The translations under genes and the position numbers were made by a program. 64,000 nucleotides of DNA. It comes from Epinephelus fuscoguttatus. Taxonomy: Eukaryota > Chordata > Actinopteri > Perciformes > Serranidae. The DNA is taken from contig NC_064764.1 in NCBI RefSeq assembly GCF_011397635.1, positions 41,654,955-41,718,954 on the forward strand. The letters are read 5' to 3'. Below, piece by piece: positions 1 to 11,259 of the stretch. The notes below the pieces were generated by a model. That model saw only the letters and a list, made by a program, of their open reading frames with translations. It did no database searches and was not told where the DNA came from. Position 1 is the first letter of the stretch, and each line of letters begins with the position of its first letter.

Positions 1-584
1 ACTAAACATGAAGGGGAATGACTCATGACTCACTGTAACCAATTAATAAATCAATTTTCACTCCATTGTATGTGGAATATATAACACACAGGTCTGCATT
101 TTTATTTTTCAGCACAGAACTGAAACTCATTTCCAAATTAGAACTGAATACAAGATGCAGATTTACAGAGTGCCTGTTAAAACAACATATTACAAGAACT
201 GTGAGATTGTTTGGGATCAACTGATGGTTAAAATATCATCTGTGGCAGAACACGAATAAAATTCAAGGGAGTTTACATTTAAAACTACTGTTTGAAACAT
301 GAGTAAACATTTGAATATTGGAGGGTGAGAATCTTTAAACATCAACACATTCAACAGTCACTGAAGGACTTTCTTTCTTCCAACAAAGTTTCTTTGGATG
401 AAAAGGGTTCCTAATTACACCTTTAGTTTTACATGAACCTTTGAAGAACCCTTTTGGAACCTTTATTTCTAAGACTGTACAGAAAATAACTGGATGGATG
501 TTAATATTTCATTTTCAGACCAAAGTAACTGAACACTTCTTTCACAAAACACACTCCAAAAGTTCCTTATTAGACAGACAAATA
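1..584. other. Intergenic flank, no gene seen
   Basis: AT-rich sequence with no convincing exon, no homology I recognise and only short chance reading frames. It ends at the TA dinucleotide that borders the Tc1 fragment. Confidence 0.5.
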
Positions 585-586
585 TA

Positions 587-1074
587 CAGTACAGGCCAAA
601 AGTTTGGACACACCTTCTCATTCAATGCGTTTTCTTTATTTTCATGACTATTTACATTGTAGATTCTCACTGAAGGCATCAAAACTATGAATGAACACAT
701 GTGGAGTTATGTACTTAACAAAAAAAGGTGAAATAACTGAAAACATGTTTTATATTCTAGTTTCTTCAAAATAGCCACCCTTTGCTCTGATTACTGCTTT
801 GCACACTCTTGGCATTCTCTCCATGAGCTTCAAGAGGTAGTCACCTGAAATGGTTTCCACTTCACAGGTGTGCCTTATCAGGGTTAATTAGTGGAATTTC
901 TTGCTTTATCAATGGGGTTGGGACCATCAGTTGTGTTGTGCAGAAGTCAGGTTAATACACAGCCGACAGCCCTATTGGACAACTGTTAAAATTCATATTA
1001 TGGCAAGAACCAATCAGCTAACTAAAGAAAAACGAGTGGCCATCATTACTTTAAGAAATGAAGGTCAGTCAGTC
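587..1074 (+). mobile_element. Tc1-type transposon, 5' end only
   Basis: The fragment starts with CAGTACAGGCCAAAAGTTTG directly after a TA dinucleotide (585-586), as expected for a Tc1/mariner terminus with its TA target site. About 410 bp downstream an ATG at 1000 opens a frame beginning MARTNQLTKEKRVAIITLRN, which resembles the DNA-binding N-terminus of Tc1 transposases. The frame leaves the family near 1074 and stops at 1113, so the rest of the transposase and the right end are missing. The first 158 bp recur at 23878-24036. Confidence 0.8.
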
Positions 1075-1165
1075 CTCTTCACATTTTCCTTTGTAATTAT
1101 GAATGTGTGTTAGCTCTGGTCCAGGGCACATCGTGAGCTAGCTCTCACTAGCTAGCGCTCACTCA

Positions 1166-1167
1166 CA

Positions 1168-1236
<69 letters not shown>
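1166..1236. repeat. (CA)n microsatellite
   Basis: An almost pure CA dinucleotide run of about 70 bp, preceded by imperfect CTCA/CTAG repeats from about 1130. Confidence 0.97.
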
Positions 1237-1239
<3 letters not shown>

Positions 1240-2420
1240 AAAGGGAAAGGTGAAAAAGGCATGTACTGTAGCCTAGAAGTGATAGTGGAAGATGGTAACA
1301 TGAAACTATAATTACAGTATGGCAAACAAGAAGGAAGAGAGAGGAAAGGAGAGGAGGAGAAAGGAAGACAAAAGGACCTGAAGCCTGATCGCTATGTTAT
1401 GACTATATTAATGTTATTTTTCATGAATTCTTTAAAGCATTTAATGTATTTAAATGTAAAGTTCTATTGTGTTGTGTGTGTTGATATTAAAGATAATTTG
1501 ATTATATTATAAAAAATGACTGTTGCAGTTTGAGTGGCCCATTTTACCTGAACACTGCACATCTCAAAAATGGGGGACAGCTGATGTTTCAACAGCTGTA
1601 GGGTCTTAACAATTATATTTTATTACATAAATTCAACACAAAAATATTAAAATAGGAACACCATCAAATGTCATAGATTGTTTTTTCTTAGTTTCCCAAG
1701 TGATTAACCAGAAAGTGGCCCAATGTAGCTGATATCACCCTACGTAGTTTAATCTGCACTGAAATCAGCTTCATCTGATAAATTCTGACTGACAGTTTCT
1801 AATTATATTTCTGTACTTCATGCTAAACCATTCTGAAACAATGACAGCAGCAGAAATAAACCACTGTTTTCCAGGGTGACTGAAGATCGTAGTGCTGACT
1901 GTGACTTCAGTAAGAATGGGGTTTAACCCCACAGAGTGTTTCCAGGCAAAACACAGATGTGACGTCAGGACGACTCAGAATGTCACAACATCAGCACTTT
2001 CACTGTTGATCTATCTGAAAACACAGCGACTAGAAATAGCTATTTTCCACTGTTTGCAACTTTATCAGGTACTGAGAGCAAAGAAATTCAAACAAGATGA
2101 GTCAGCAAAAAATGATTAATATTCCAAAGAAGAATAAAGTTGATGACATAACAGAAACTGTTGCATGATGTAAAATCACAATCAAACTTTTGATTGCATC
2201 ACTCACTCCATTTCAACCCCACATTACAAATCATAGGTTTATTTTTAAAGGTTTTTTCTGAGCGACAGTGTAAATGTCTGTGTTTATATAACCCAAATTC
2301 AGTAAATGAAGAAGCTGATGCAGATAGACAGATAAAGGGAAGCTACTGCAAGGCTTTACTATACAGTAACAAATAACTGATTTACTCCTCTGCACCGTCA
2401 GTGTACGTCCCCTAAAAGCA
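1237..2420. other. Intergenic, no gene seen
   Basis: Contains a purine-rich GGAAA/GAGGA tract at about 1320-1375. Otherwise it is AT-rich, without splice-flanked coding segments or repeats I can name. Confidence 0.5.
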
Positions 2421-2910
2421 ACACATCCTCACTCTGACCTCGTCACATGTCCACACTTGGTCATGGACTTTCCATGTTGAGATACATGTGTAAGGTACCC
2501 TGGGAGTGTCTTCTAGGTTCTGTCAACTTCAGCCTGTTACATGCATTGTCTGAATTAGAAATACACTTCTGTTTTCACAGAAAATGCACAGTTTGCATTT
2601 GCAAAATAAATGCTCTCCAAACAAATGCATGTGGTTGGGTTTAGGAAAAACGAATAGGGTTTGGCTTTGCAATCGTACGGAAAGTGAAAGTTGGTGGTTG
2701 TTGGACCCATCCACCCTACTTAGACTTCCGCTGCCTTATCCTCCGTTGTTTTCGCACCACTTTCCCTCCTGACGCCGCAAAGTGCCGTTAAACAATAAGG
2801 GCAACCGGCTGCGAATCACGCTGACATGAAAGACGGTCAGTGTCTCACGCTGGAAGTCACTGACTAAGCGTCGATTTTTGATGACTTCACAGTGAGACTG
2901 GGTCGTCACA
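2421..2910 (+). mobile_element. Dispersed MITE-like family, copy 1
   Basis: This is the first of five related segments in the window (others at 3644-3845, 17765-18395, 26366-27072 and 41480-42215). Shared landmarks in order are CTCGTCACATGTCCAC, GGTACCCTGGG, CAGCCTGTTACATGCATTGT, ACTTCTGTTTTCACAG, a GTGGTTGGGTTTAGGAAAA block and a terminal segment ending near CAGTGAGAC. The two ends, CTCACTCTGA and the reverse complement of TCAGAGTGAGA, form short imperfect inverted repeats. No protein is encoded, so it looks like a non-autonomous DNA element. Confidence 0.65.
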
Positions 2911-3643
2911 TCACATTTTCTTCTTTTAAAAGGTCAAGAAACAGGTGGAGACATTTCCAGTCTGTTAGCTCCACTAAATTTGTGCTAACTTTAGGCTCTT
3001 CGGTTTATTTGAAGTGTGTTGGATGGTGGTTGTGTGGATGTGGGTCAGTCATCAGAATGAGGACGTCCTCTCACCTGTCTGTAAACTTTTCTCCTGCCGA
3101 CTTCTGTGTGGCAGCCAGGTTGAGGTTTTCAAATGTAAACATCGAGGAAAAGATAAAGAGGAATGAGCACCAGCTGAACTGCCATCCTGCTCGCTGTAGT
3201 TAAGGTGTTAAGGTGTTTCCGACAGGATATAAGAAACTATAATATCCTTTGATTCACTAAAACTTGGCTGAATCATGGATAAGGCCATTCAACCAGGTGA
3301 CTCTTTTTTTATGTTGATCTGACAGAGCAGAGGACTCTGGGAGAGAGGGAGAAGAGACGTGTGCTTTACGGTGAATAAGGACTGGTGTGACAGTGGGAAT
3401 GTGAGGTGCTGTCCTGCTCCTGCTGTGGATCACTGCTATACGCTGTTCAGAGTCAGACACTCGTGTTCAGGAGGAGCAACCACGCAGCTGTCTTGTTGGG
3501 ATCAGGATGTGTGGAATTAAATTATTCCACACCCAGCAATCATTGATCACTAGAACCATCTGGAAACATGGCCGATTATAAAGCAGCAGCCAATGATGGA
3601 AGAAGACAAGAAAAAGGACTAAATTACAGTGCACAAGTTAAAC
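2911..3643. other. Intergenic between two repeat copies, no gene seen
   Basis: A 103-codon open frame (2892-3203, +) overlaps the repeat edge and shows no recognisable domain or splice context. I do not regard it as a gene. Confidence 0.45.
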
Positions 3644-3845
3644 CGGGTCTCACTCCAAAGTCTGATGATGATACATGATACACAGCTGGTCGCTGTTATT
3701 ATTTAACAGCGCCTGGCAGTGTCAACAAACTACCAGCGCCCACTAACAACCAACGCACCCAGGGTACCTTGCAAGTTGTATCCGTATGTGGAAAGTCCGT
3801 GATCACACATTGATATGTGATGAGGTCAGAGTGAGAATGTGTTGG
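3644..3845 (-). mobile_element. Dispersed MITE-like family, copy 2 (deleted)
   Basis: An inverted partial copy of the 2421-2910 family. It starts with GGGTCTCACTCC, contains the reverse-strand landmark CACCCAGGGTACCTTG and ends with GAGGTCAGAGTGAGAATG. The central part is deleted. It lies head to head with copy 1. Confidence 0.6.
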
Positions 3846-4848
3846 ATGTGAAGCACTTAGTGTCTGTTACTGAATTCATGACATTTTGCAGCTGGAGTCA
3901 GAGACTGCAGTCGAGCTGCAGCAGTTTCTACTGTACATCCCACTCACAGCATGATGCAATCACTCTGCTGCTGTTCAGCTTCTCTCTGCTCGCCCTGACA
4001 CAACATCCTATCCTGCTCCTGTAAATGCGACGAATGCTGCCCTTCATTCACCTCTTGTTAGGTCACTTTCAAAGAGTCATATTGATTCAGGATGTGCTCA
4101 CTGAGTGCTGACTTTAGGAGCTGGAAGTGTTATAACCCGAAATCAAAAATCTTCTGCTGATTCCTGAGAGACTGACGCTAATGTGTGAATTCAACAACTG
4201 AGAGCTCAGAATAAAGTGCTGCTGTGGTACAATCATCACTGTGCAGGCTTTAGGGGATATTGTTCACAAGCAGGTATAAAGTTGAAGGCTTATGTAAAAG
4301 GATTTCTTTTTAATTCGGAAGCAAAACACAGAAATGACTAAAAACATAGATTATTATATGTAGATATTTCCCAGAGTTTGATAATAACACTGTAATCTAA
4401 ATCTAACTCTTGCAGGGAAAATTCAGACTCAGCGCGGCAATCAATAGGAATTCAAACTTAACATCAGCCCTGCAAAAGTTTCCACCTGAACAAGTCATTT
4501 GACTCTCAGCACAAAACTTTCCACAAGCGTTACCTGCAGAAAAAGTTGAGTAGATTTCTTTTGTTTCCGACATGTAAACCTGCCTCAGAAACATTCGAAA
4601 ATCAATTCAGATTTCAGCATGATTTTATTTTCTTTAGTTTTCCATAACTGTGACTTTGAGCAAACACAATAAGAAATTGTTGGAGTTAAGTTTTTCTGCT
4701 TCTTTTATTTTTTAAGCCAAAGAGATTGTTAATAACGCTGAGACTAAACTGCTTTGGTAAAATCACTGAATTCAGTTCTTCTCAGCTTTCCTGCAGAACC
4801 ACAGCCGCTTCAACTTGCCGTCTCTCTTTACCGGCAAAACACCATCAT
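3846..4848. other. Upstream flank of the ctla4-like gene, no gene seen
   Basis: No coding exon or named repeat was recognised. Enhancers may lie here but nothing in the sequence alone identifies them. Confidence 0.4.
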
Positions 4849-4849
4849 C

Positions 4850-4910
4850 ACTTCCTGTGATGGCACACAGTTTCCATGACAGCTGAGGAAAATGCTCGAC
4901 TATAAAGGTG
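4850..4910 (+). promoter_or_regulatory. Candidate core promoter of the ctla4-like gene
   Basis: A TATAAAG box at 4901-4907 lies 123 bp before the chosen ATG, placing a start site near 4930. Just upstream are CACTTCCTGT (ETS-like) and GAGGAAAATG (NFAT-core-like), both plausible for a T-cell gene. These are motif matches only. Confidence 0.35.
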
Positions 4911-5029
4911 AGTTTCACCGTTTTTGCTGTGTTTTAAGGAAATTTCTTCAGTGAGAGGGTGTGTGTGAGCTCACCAGCATTTTTGGTGATTTTTTACTGT
5001 CAGTGTGTAACTTTGTGAGATTCTGTAGG

Positions 5030-8000
5030 ATGTTCCTGACTCACTGTGTGATGGTTTGGATTTTGGGGACGGTCCTCAGCCTCTGCCTGCCTGTGTGTAG
5101 CGGTGAGTATCAACACACTTTAAGTGATGGGATGTTTAGTTCAGGGGCTGGTGACACTTTCTGCTATCAGGTGATAAAAGATTAACTGTTGTTGTTTTCC
5201 TGGACCTCTGTGGGCAGGTAAGACCCTGACCTTATGGTGACTCTGTTTCAGATGAAGTGATCTTAGCAGCAGCCTGATGAGCACTGAATTCACACTTGAT
5301 ATGAGAGAGGAGACTTTTTGCTTTCATATAACTGCGTTTTGTACGTGTTTTTCTTAACATATTTACAGAATGTTCCAGTTGTCATGAATTATTGGTGAAA
5401 TCCTCTCAGAAATTAAGTACCTCTAGGAATTTGATGGCTTTAATTTGGCCCTAAATACACACAGCAACTGATGAACACAAAATAAACTAAAAGTACAGAA
5501 CAAGACTGTGGGAGATATGCCTCTTATATCTGCACTGTAAAATATTTGACTGTACATTTACAGTAAATTCCTGACATTTTTACAGCACACTGTTGTGAAC
5601 TGACAGCTGTATACTGTGATCTCACTGTAGTTGTTGTGTAGTTGTGCAGTATGCTCCTGTAGAATTACTGTGTATAACTGTCAGCTCTCAGTTAAACTGC
5701 TTTTCTAAAGTTACTATATCTACCTGCATGAATTTCACAATAAAATCTGGTTGAATATCTCAGTAAAAGCCAGTGAAGTGGTACAAATGTAATTTATTGT
5801 GAAATATTACAGTTACATGTTGTAATGTCCCGGAAATAATTAGCAGTAAGTATACAGCTGGGGCCAGCAGCCTGTTAGCTTAGCACAAAGACTGGAAACA
5901 AGGGGAAATTGCTAGCCGGGCTCCGTCCAAAGCTGACAAACTAAAGCTAAAGCTGTAAAAGCTCACTGATTAATCTGTTATATCTCTGTCATATGTTTGC
6001 AAAGTGTAAGAAAGTGTAAAAAAGTTTTACAGGTGGTTATATGACAGACTTTTTCCTTTAGTCTTTCAGCTAAGCTAACTGGACTGTATTGTATTCAAGA
6101 CACGGATGAGAGAATGGTTTTAATCCTCTCATTTAACTTTCAGCAAAAGGAAACAAAAAGGTTGTGGGTTTGTTTTTTTCAATTGGACTCTATTTTCTCA
6201 TGTCTTTGTGTTTAATTGAAGTATTGGGCTGCAAAGTATCACACAAGGCAATCATGCACCATCAAATAATGTCGGCTGACAGGCTCAGATTGGTATTTTA
6301 AGTGTCTGGCAGCATTATGGAAATGATCCCTACAGAGATAGACCTTTTTGTTTAAGAGAAAGATCCTTTCTATTTAACCAGAAACAGCCCCAAAATCACC
6401 TTCGCCAAACTCACCAGACTCCATTTAAATACCAATAATTTTAGTGTGTACAGAGGCAGCATGTTTTCACATCTAACTGAGTGAATTTAGGGTTTATTTC
6501 AACCAAAGTAAGGTTGGTTTGTCTTTCCTCTGTTCCAACAATCACCACAGCAGCTTTTGTGAGCTTTATTTGTTTCTGTCAACTTTGAATGTCTAGTCTA
6601 GCTTAACGCTGGTGGAATCCTTTCCATAATGTTGTCAGACACTTAGTATAATAATCTGAGCCTCTCAGTGGCAAAAACAGACACTTTAAGTGGACGTAAA
6701 TTGGTGGTGCAAACATGCACACTGCAGCTAGCCTGAGTGTCAGACTAAAGCTCCCAGAACCTTCAGTCTGACATGGCTTCCATTGAAGGCGATTTACAAG
6801 GGGGAGGGAATTTGATTTTTCCCTAACCAATCAGTAGAGATCAACGACTCACCCAGAATCTGACGTCATTAGTATCCATGCCCCGGGGGTGCTGAAAACA
6901 AGTGAGCATTGCCCGTTTAAAATGTCTCCGTCGTCGTGCACGCCCAGCTGCATCGCCGTTGAATCCAGTTTAGCAGCTTCCTTAATTTGGTCCTCCATTA
7001 ACGCGAGTAGTGGCGAAATACCTCGATAGCATCGTTAATGTGGTCTGTAGGATCTGTAGCGGTCGCCATTGTTGCTATCCTCACCAGTTACCCACCGGAG
7101 TACAGCTTGACATCAGCGTGGCGCTGATTGGCTAATTGCTAGACCCCCAGCATTCATTGGTCCGTCCATCATTTGGACGAGATAAATCGCAAATTCATTG
7201 AAGTATGCCAGACCAGAGATGCAAGCCTACTCAGTTGAGTGGGCGGGGTCTATGGTCTGGAACCAGGCTACACTGCAGCCTGTTTTGCAGCTGCAGCGCT
7301 CTCGTTTGATACTGGAGCAGTTGCAAAAACTGTTGTTCCAACCGATCAGTTAGACACAAAAACATGAGACAGTAGTGTCCAGGTTGAAAAATGCTGAAGT
7401 CTTTCATGTGAAGGTGGAATAATGGTTAAAAGTTCTCATCAACCTCTGTCTGTCTGTTGATTTTCATTGTTGATGGTCCCATGGTGGTAAATACTGTGGC
7501 ACTGAAAGCACATCAAGCTCTGCAATTCAGTGTAATTCAGTTCTACCTGTAGGCCACATAGTGGTTGAAATTTTGACATGTTGACTTGTTTGCTGTCTGA
7601 TGAGGAGTTTGCTGTGAGTTTTTCCAGTCTGTGTTCAGTGGAAAAAGTAGGTGGAAAGTGTGTGTTTGGCCTCTTAGCGAGCGATAGTCACTGGTTAGTC
7701 TACATTCAGGAATCACCTGGTTTTGTTCAGGGCGTGTGTGAACGCCGCAGTCTCATTGTGACAACGGCATCTCTGCAGAGCTGCCGTCTGCTGTAAAACC
7801 ACAATGTTTTGTCTTTTAATGTCCCCATGTGCTGAACACAGGAAGTGACATGTGGGTGTGGAGAGTTTTTGGGATTTTGTGGGTCAGAGCTGAGTAACTG
7901 AGAATAATGTAACAAGTAATGAGAATAATTAGGTTTCAAGTAACATCAACAGTGAATGATTTACGATTGTCTGCCTCTGACTGTAACCTTCATAGTTGGA

Positions 8001-10731
8001 TTGCTCCTTCACAGACAGCTGCAGTGAGCTTCCTGTTCATTCTGTCCTTAAAAATCTGCAGAGATCTTCTGTCATCCCCCCTTTGGATTCAGTCCATTAT
8101 CATGAGGTCCAAACTCTGAAGAGAAAAAAAACAACACACATCAGTTCATTCCTGAATTGTCTCCATCCCTTTTCTTGTCAGCTGTGAAGGTGACCCAGCC
8201 CTATAAAGTGGTGAGCAGCAACGGAACGGCACGGGTCCAGTGCTTCGTCCAACCCCAACCCTCCTTCAACCAGATCCAAGCCTTCTCTGACCAAACCCAG
8301 CACTATCCCTACCCTGACCCTGAGGAGCTCCGTGTGACCCTGCTGAAAGGACTCTATGGCACCCAGGAACTCTGCTCATCCATGCTTAACTTCACAGATC
8401 AGGTCGAGGACGACGCGGAGAAGGAGCGAGAGGTACATCCAAAATCCAAAATAATGTAATCTCACATTAAAGGCCCTGAAATGATGTTTTCTTTTCCCTG
8501 TCAGCCTCTTACTGTAAGAAACAGGGATCCTTCATCAGAACCATTATTTTTGTCAAAGTTAAAACAGTTTTGCAAATTCCAGTAGGGAGATTTTCTGCTT
8601 CTCTGTTGGAAAACAATGATGTCACAGACTTCTGTGCAACAAATAGGATTTTGCAACATGTGACATCTGGTGAAACATTTTTATTGGCTATGTCTTATGC
8701 TCTGAAGGTAATGGGCCATGTCTTAAAAAGGGTGCACAGCACAATGCAACTTGCGAGTTTAAGACTGACACAGTTGTCACTATCATGGTCAGCACCCATG
8801 GTGAGTAAGTAGCAAACATACATGCACCCATCTGTACCCTCATGGGCATGTAGGTCCTAAAATGAGGTGTGGTCAGGTGCATAGTTGGCTTCTCTGAGGC
8901 AGCAGAAAGTGATTGTTGACCAACAAACTCTCAGTCTGAAGTTAGAATGGTGCAGCATTATCCTGCTATTTTAAGGGCAGATTATTCAGATTGTAAGATG
9001 TGTCTACATAGTTGGGCTCCCAACACGTGTACACTCGTGTTACACACACAGGGACATGCTGATGGGTTGCAGGTTGGTAAAATGTTATCATTAATGAGGA
9101 AAATATTCTGTAAAATGTGAACATAGCAGAGAGCAGAGCAGAGCTGCTCCATAGAGCTCCAAAGTCAGCATGATACGAGGCTGGTTGCCCTTATTGCTGC
9201 TGCCGGACGTTCTATTACGATAGACGCTGTGCACATTTACGTACAAGGAGCAGCGTAACTTTAATGATTATTTCAGAGGCTTAAAGTTAAGCTCTGTTTC
9301 CTCTGTCAGCTTTATAACTGCAGCTTTTAGTTTTGCTGCTGTAAAGTCCCACAATATTTGCTGCAGTGACATCACTGCTCTTAATGGTTACTTCTCCAGT
9401 TGACTGAATCAGCCATGTAAATCAGAAGAGTCAGAAATTTCAGACAACAACAAACGAGGCAAGGGTGGAGAAGTTTATAATATTGTACCTTTTCTTTGTC
9501 ATCTTCTGTGGCCATGTCTTGTTTGAACTATGCCACACTGCCTCCACCATCTCCAGTGGTCCTGAAACATGCACAAATATGGACAAAATGAACAGACTGT
9601 GGACCGAAGGCCCTGCCCGTCTCCGTCTCCATATCTAACATTTAGCATAAATAAAGCCTTACGTTGTATCCAGATTATATGCAGTTTAAGTGGAGCTTGA
9701 CAGGCCCTAGATGCACTTGGACACCATAGATCGTCTAAATAGGGCCCTAAGTCTTTATTCAATATGAGCTACTACACTATGAAATCAGACCGATGTATGA
9801 GTGCACAGGCTTTCCAAAGAAAGAACCCAAATAAGGTGATCACCTTTATGTCACATCCTATCCATGGATGAGAACGAATATGTATGTTCCTTCTGTCCCC
9901 CTCCAGGAGCACCACTGGGTGCAGGGGACACGATACTGCTACCTTCTTTTTATTCATGTCTTGAGAACCTTTGTTAATTTTTGTTTGAAATAGTTTCTGT
10001 TGTTTCCTTCTTGTACTTGCATCTTCATATGTCATGACTCAAATTAAAAAGACCACCTGTCAACAGCTGGAATCAAACTAATGTGTGATGTGTGTTTTAG
10101 GTGCAGTGCTCTGCTCAGCTGAGAGAGGGCGCTGTGGAGGTGACAGTGTCTGGACTGAAAGCCAAACACACAGACATGTACCGTTGCAAGATCGAAGTCT
10201 TCTACCCACCGCCGTACCTGCGACTCACTGGCAATGGCACACTCATTCATGTTTTAGGTGAGACGCCCACACGTGACCTGCAGACGCTCTCGTTTGTGTT
10301 CACTCACTGAACTGACACACATTTCAGTCTCACTTTCAGTCTCACTTTGTCTTCATCCGTCTCCTTCATCCACAGAAAGCTCTGAATGTCCTGTGCTGGA
10401 GGCTCAGAGACACAATGCACACCGGGGTGATGAAGAAGAGGATGATGATGGGACGGCACCAGTCAGTGTTCCTGTGGCTGTGCTGGTGATACTGGTCATG
10501 TTTGTGCTCATCATCATTGTCTACTTCCAGGTCAGAGCAGTGTCATGCAGGCTGTTTTGCAGCAGTGTCAGTGTTGTTGGTGGATGCAGCAGGTTTGATA
10601 TCATTAGTAATTATTGTCTCTGCTGTGTTGTCCTTCTGCAGGCTCTGCAGTGTAAACAGGAGAGGAGGGAGATTGTCCGAGCAGCGCCTGCTATGCTTCA
10701 GAAGGTGGATGCTGCTGCGTTTTCATGTTAA
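5030..10731 (+). CDS. ctla4: CTLA4-like T-cell inhibitory receptor, five exons
   Basis: Exons 5030-5102, 8182-8432, 10101-10257, 10376-10530 and 10642-10731 have GT/AG borders and join in frame to 241 codons plus stop. Residues 1-24 form a signal peptide. Residues 25-160 are one IgV domain with core Cys45-Cys137 and a second pair, Cys89-Cys111. The FYPPPY loop (142-147) is followed by L-x-x-x-GNGT, the hallmark of CTLA4 binding to B7 (CD80/CD86). Cys165 in the stalk fits the dimer cysteine. TM is about 190-211 and the tail is 29 residues. N-glycosylation sites are N38, N94 and N153. The tail has no YxxM, unlike the YVKM of mammalian CTLA4. An intron splits the IgV domain between residues 108 and 109. 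The first in-frame ATG after the TATA box was chosen as start. CD28 is the alternative identity, but the loop context and the cd28-like gene 17 kb downstream favour CTLA4. Confidence 0.88.
5850..6110 (+). repeat. Fish interspersed repeat (TTAGCTTAGCACAAAGACTGG type)
   Basis: Contains the AGCACAAAGACTGGAAACA and CTAGCCGGGCTCCGTCCAAA phrases I know as a high-copy teleost repeat. No ends or coding capacity could be defined. Confidence 0.45.
6310..6470 (-). repeat. Dispersed repeat related to 32260-32690, inverted arm
   Basis: The reverse complement of this stretch matches 32270-32450. Shared phrases include CACCAGACTCCATTTAAAT and CTCTATCTCTGTAGGGATC in reverse orientation. A collinear + strand part of the same family continues at 6645-6720 and 7271-7400. 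Confidence 0.55.
6729..7270. mobile_element. 542-bp non-autonomous DNA transposon with 9-bp target duplication
   Basis: The segment starts TAGCCTGAGTGTCAGAC and ends with the complement of TAGCCTGGTTCCAGACC, giving imperfect terminal inverted repeats. It is flanked by a perfect direct repeat, CACTGCAGC (6720-6728 and 7271-7279). It interrupts a dispersed repeat whose halves lie on either side. Termini starting TAG with 8-bp duplications would fit hAT, while 9 bp fits Mutator-like elements, so I leave the superfamily open. Confidence 0.7.
8433..10100 (+). other. ctla4 intron 2 (splits the IgV domain)
   Basis: A phase-0 intron with donor GTACAT and acceptor TGTGTTTTAG. It has no coding segment or clearly named repeat. 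Short reading frames inside lack any family signature. Confidence 0.55.
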
Positions 10732-11233
10732 AACTCTGCATGAAAAACACACTGAAGAGTCACTTTGGACCCATTGTGTCCAAACCTGTGTTGTATCTGC
10801 CTAGAAGCATTAGAGTATTATTGATTTTGAGGGTCAGTGAAATATCGGGTCATTATTGACCGTGTATTATAAATCACCTCTGTTATAACTGAGGGTTTTG
10901 TTGTCTTTTTTCACAGCTATAGAAAAATACCAAAATGACTTTTGGTGTCTGTGCAGGTATAAAATAATGTTTACGTTGTTGTAAACACACATTATAAGAG
11001 GCACCTATAGGAGCTGCAGCCTGGAGGCTCGTCTGTGTACAAACTACTTGTTTGATTAAAACTGAATCACTCTGAGTTTAATGTGGTGAAACGCTCCAGC
11101 TAAGAAAATGCAATGCTTTGAATCTTTGGGATGCATTACAGCTGTTTAAGTTATTTGCCTGTGAGTGTATTGACACAATATATTTGTTGCCATTGCAATG
11201 TTCAGCAAATATTCATGTTGGATGCTTCCTTAA

Positions 11234-11239
11234 AATAAA
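11234..11239 (+). promoter_or_regulatory. Polyadenylation signal of the ctla4-like gene
   Basis: A canonical AATAAA lies about 500 bp after the stop codon and is followed within 30 bp by a T/GT-rich stretch (TAGTTTTGTGTC). It is the first canonical signal in this direction, so the 3' UTR is probably about 10732-11260. Confidence 0.55.
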
Positions 11240-11259
11240 GTTTCTCATCTTTAAACTGT

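Larger units (their letters stand above)
5103..8181 (+). other. ctla4 intron 1 contents
   Basis: This 3.1-kb phase-1 intron is repeat-filled. 5535-5830 resembles fish ACTGTAAA/TTTACAG-rich interspersed repeats. 5850-6110 carries a fish repeat with CCTGTTAGCTTAGCACAAAG. 6310-6470 and 6645-7400 are parts of a dispersed repeat also present at 32260-32690. 6729-7270 is a separate insertion. No alternative coding exon was recognised. Confidence 0.55.

Noticed and set aside
2892-3203. 103-codon frame near the first repeat
   Set aside because: It overlaps the end of a non-coding repeat copy, has no family resemblance and lacks splice or promoter context.
4961-5029. An in-frame upstream extension of ctla4 exon 1
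   Set aside because: It opens with GTG, and the hydrophobic signal peptide starts properly at the ATG at 5030.
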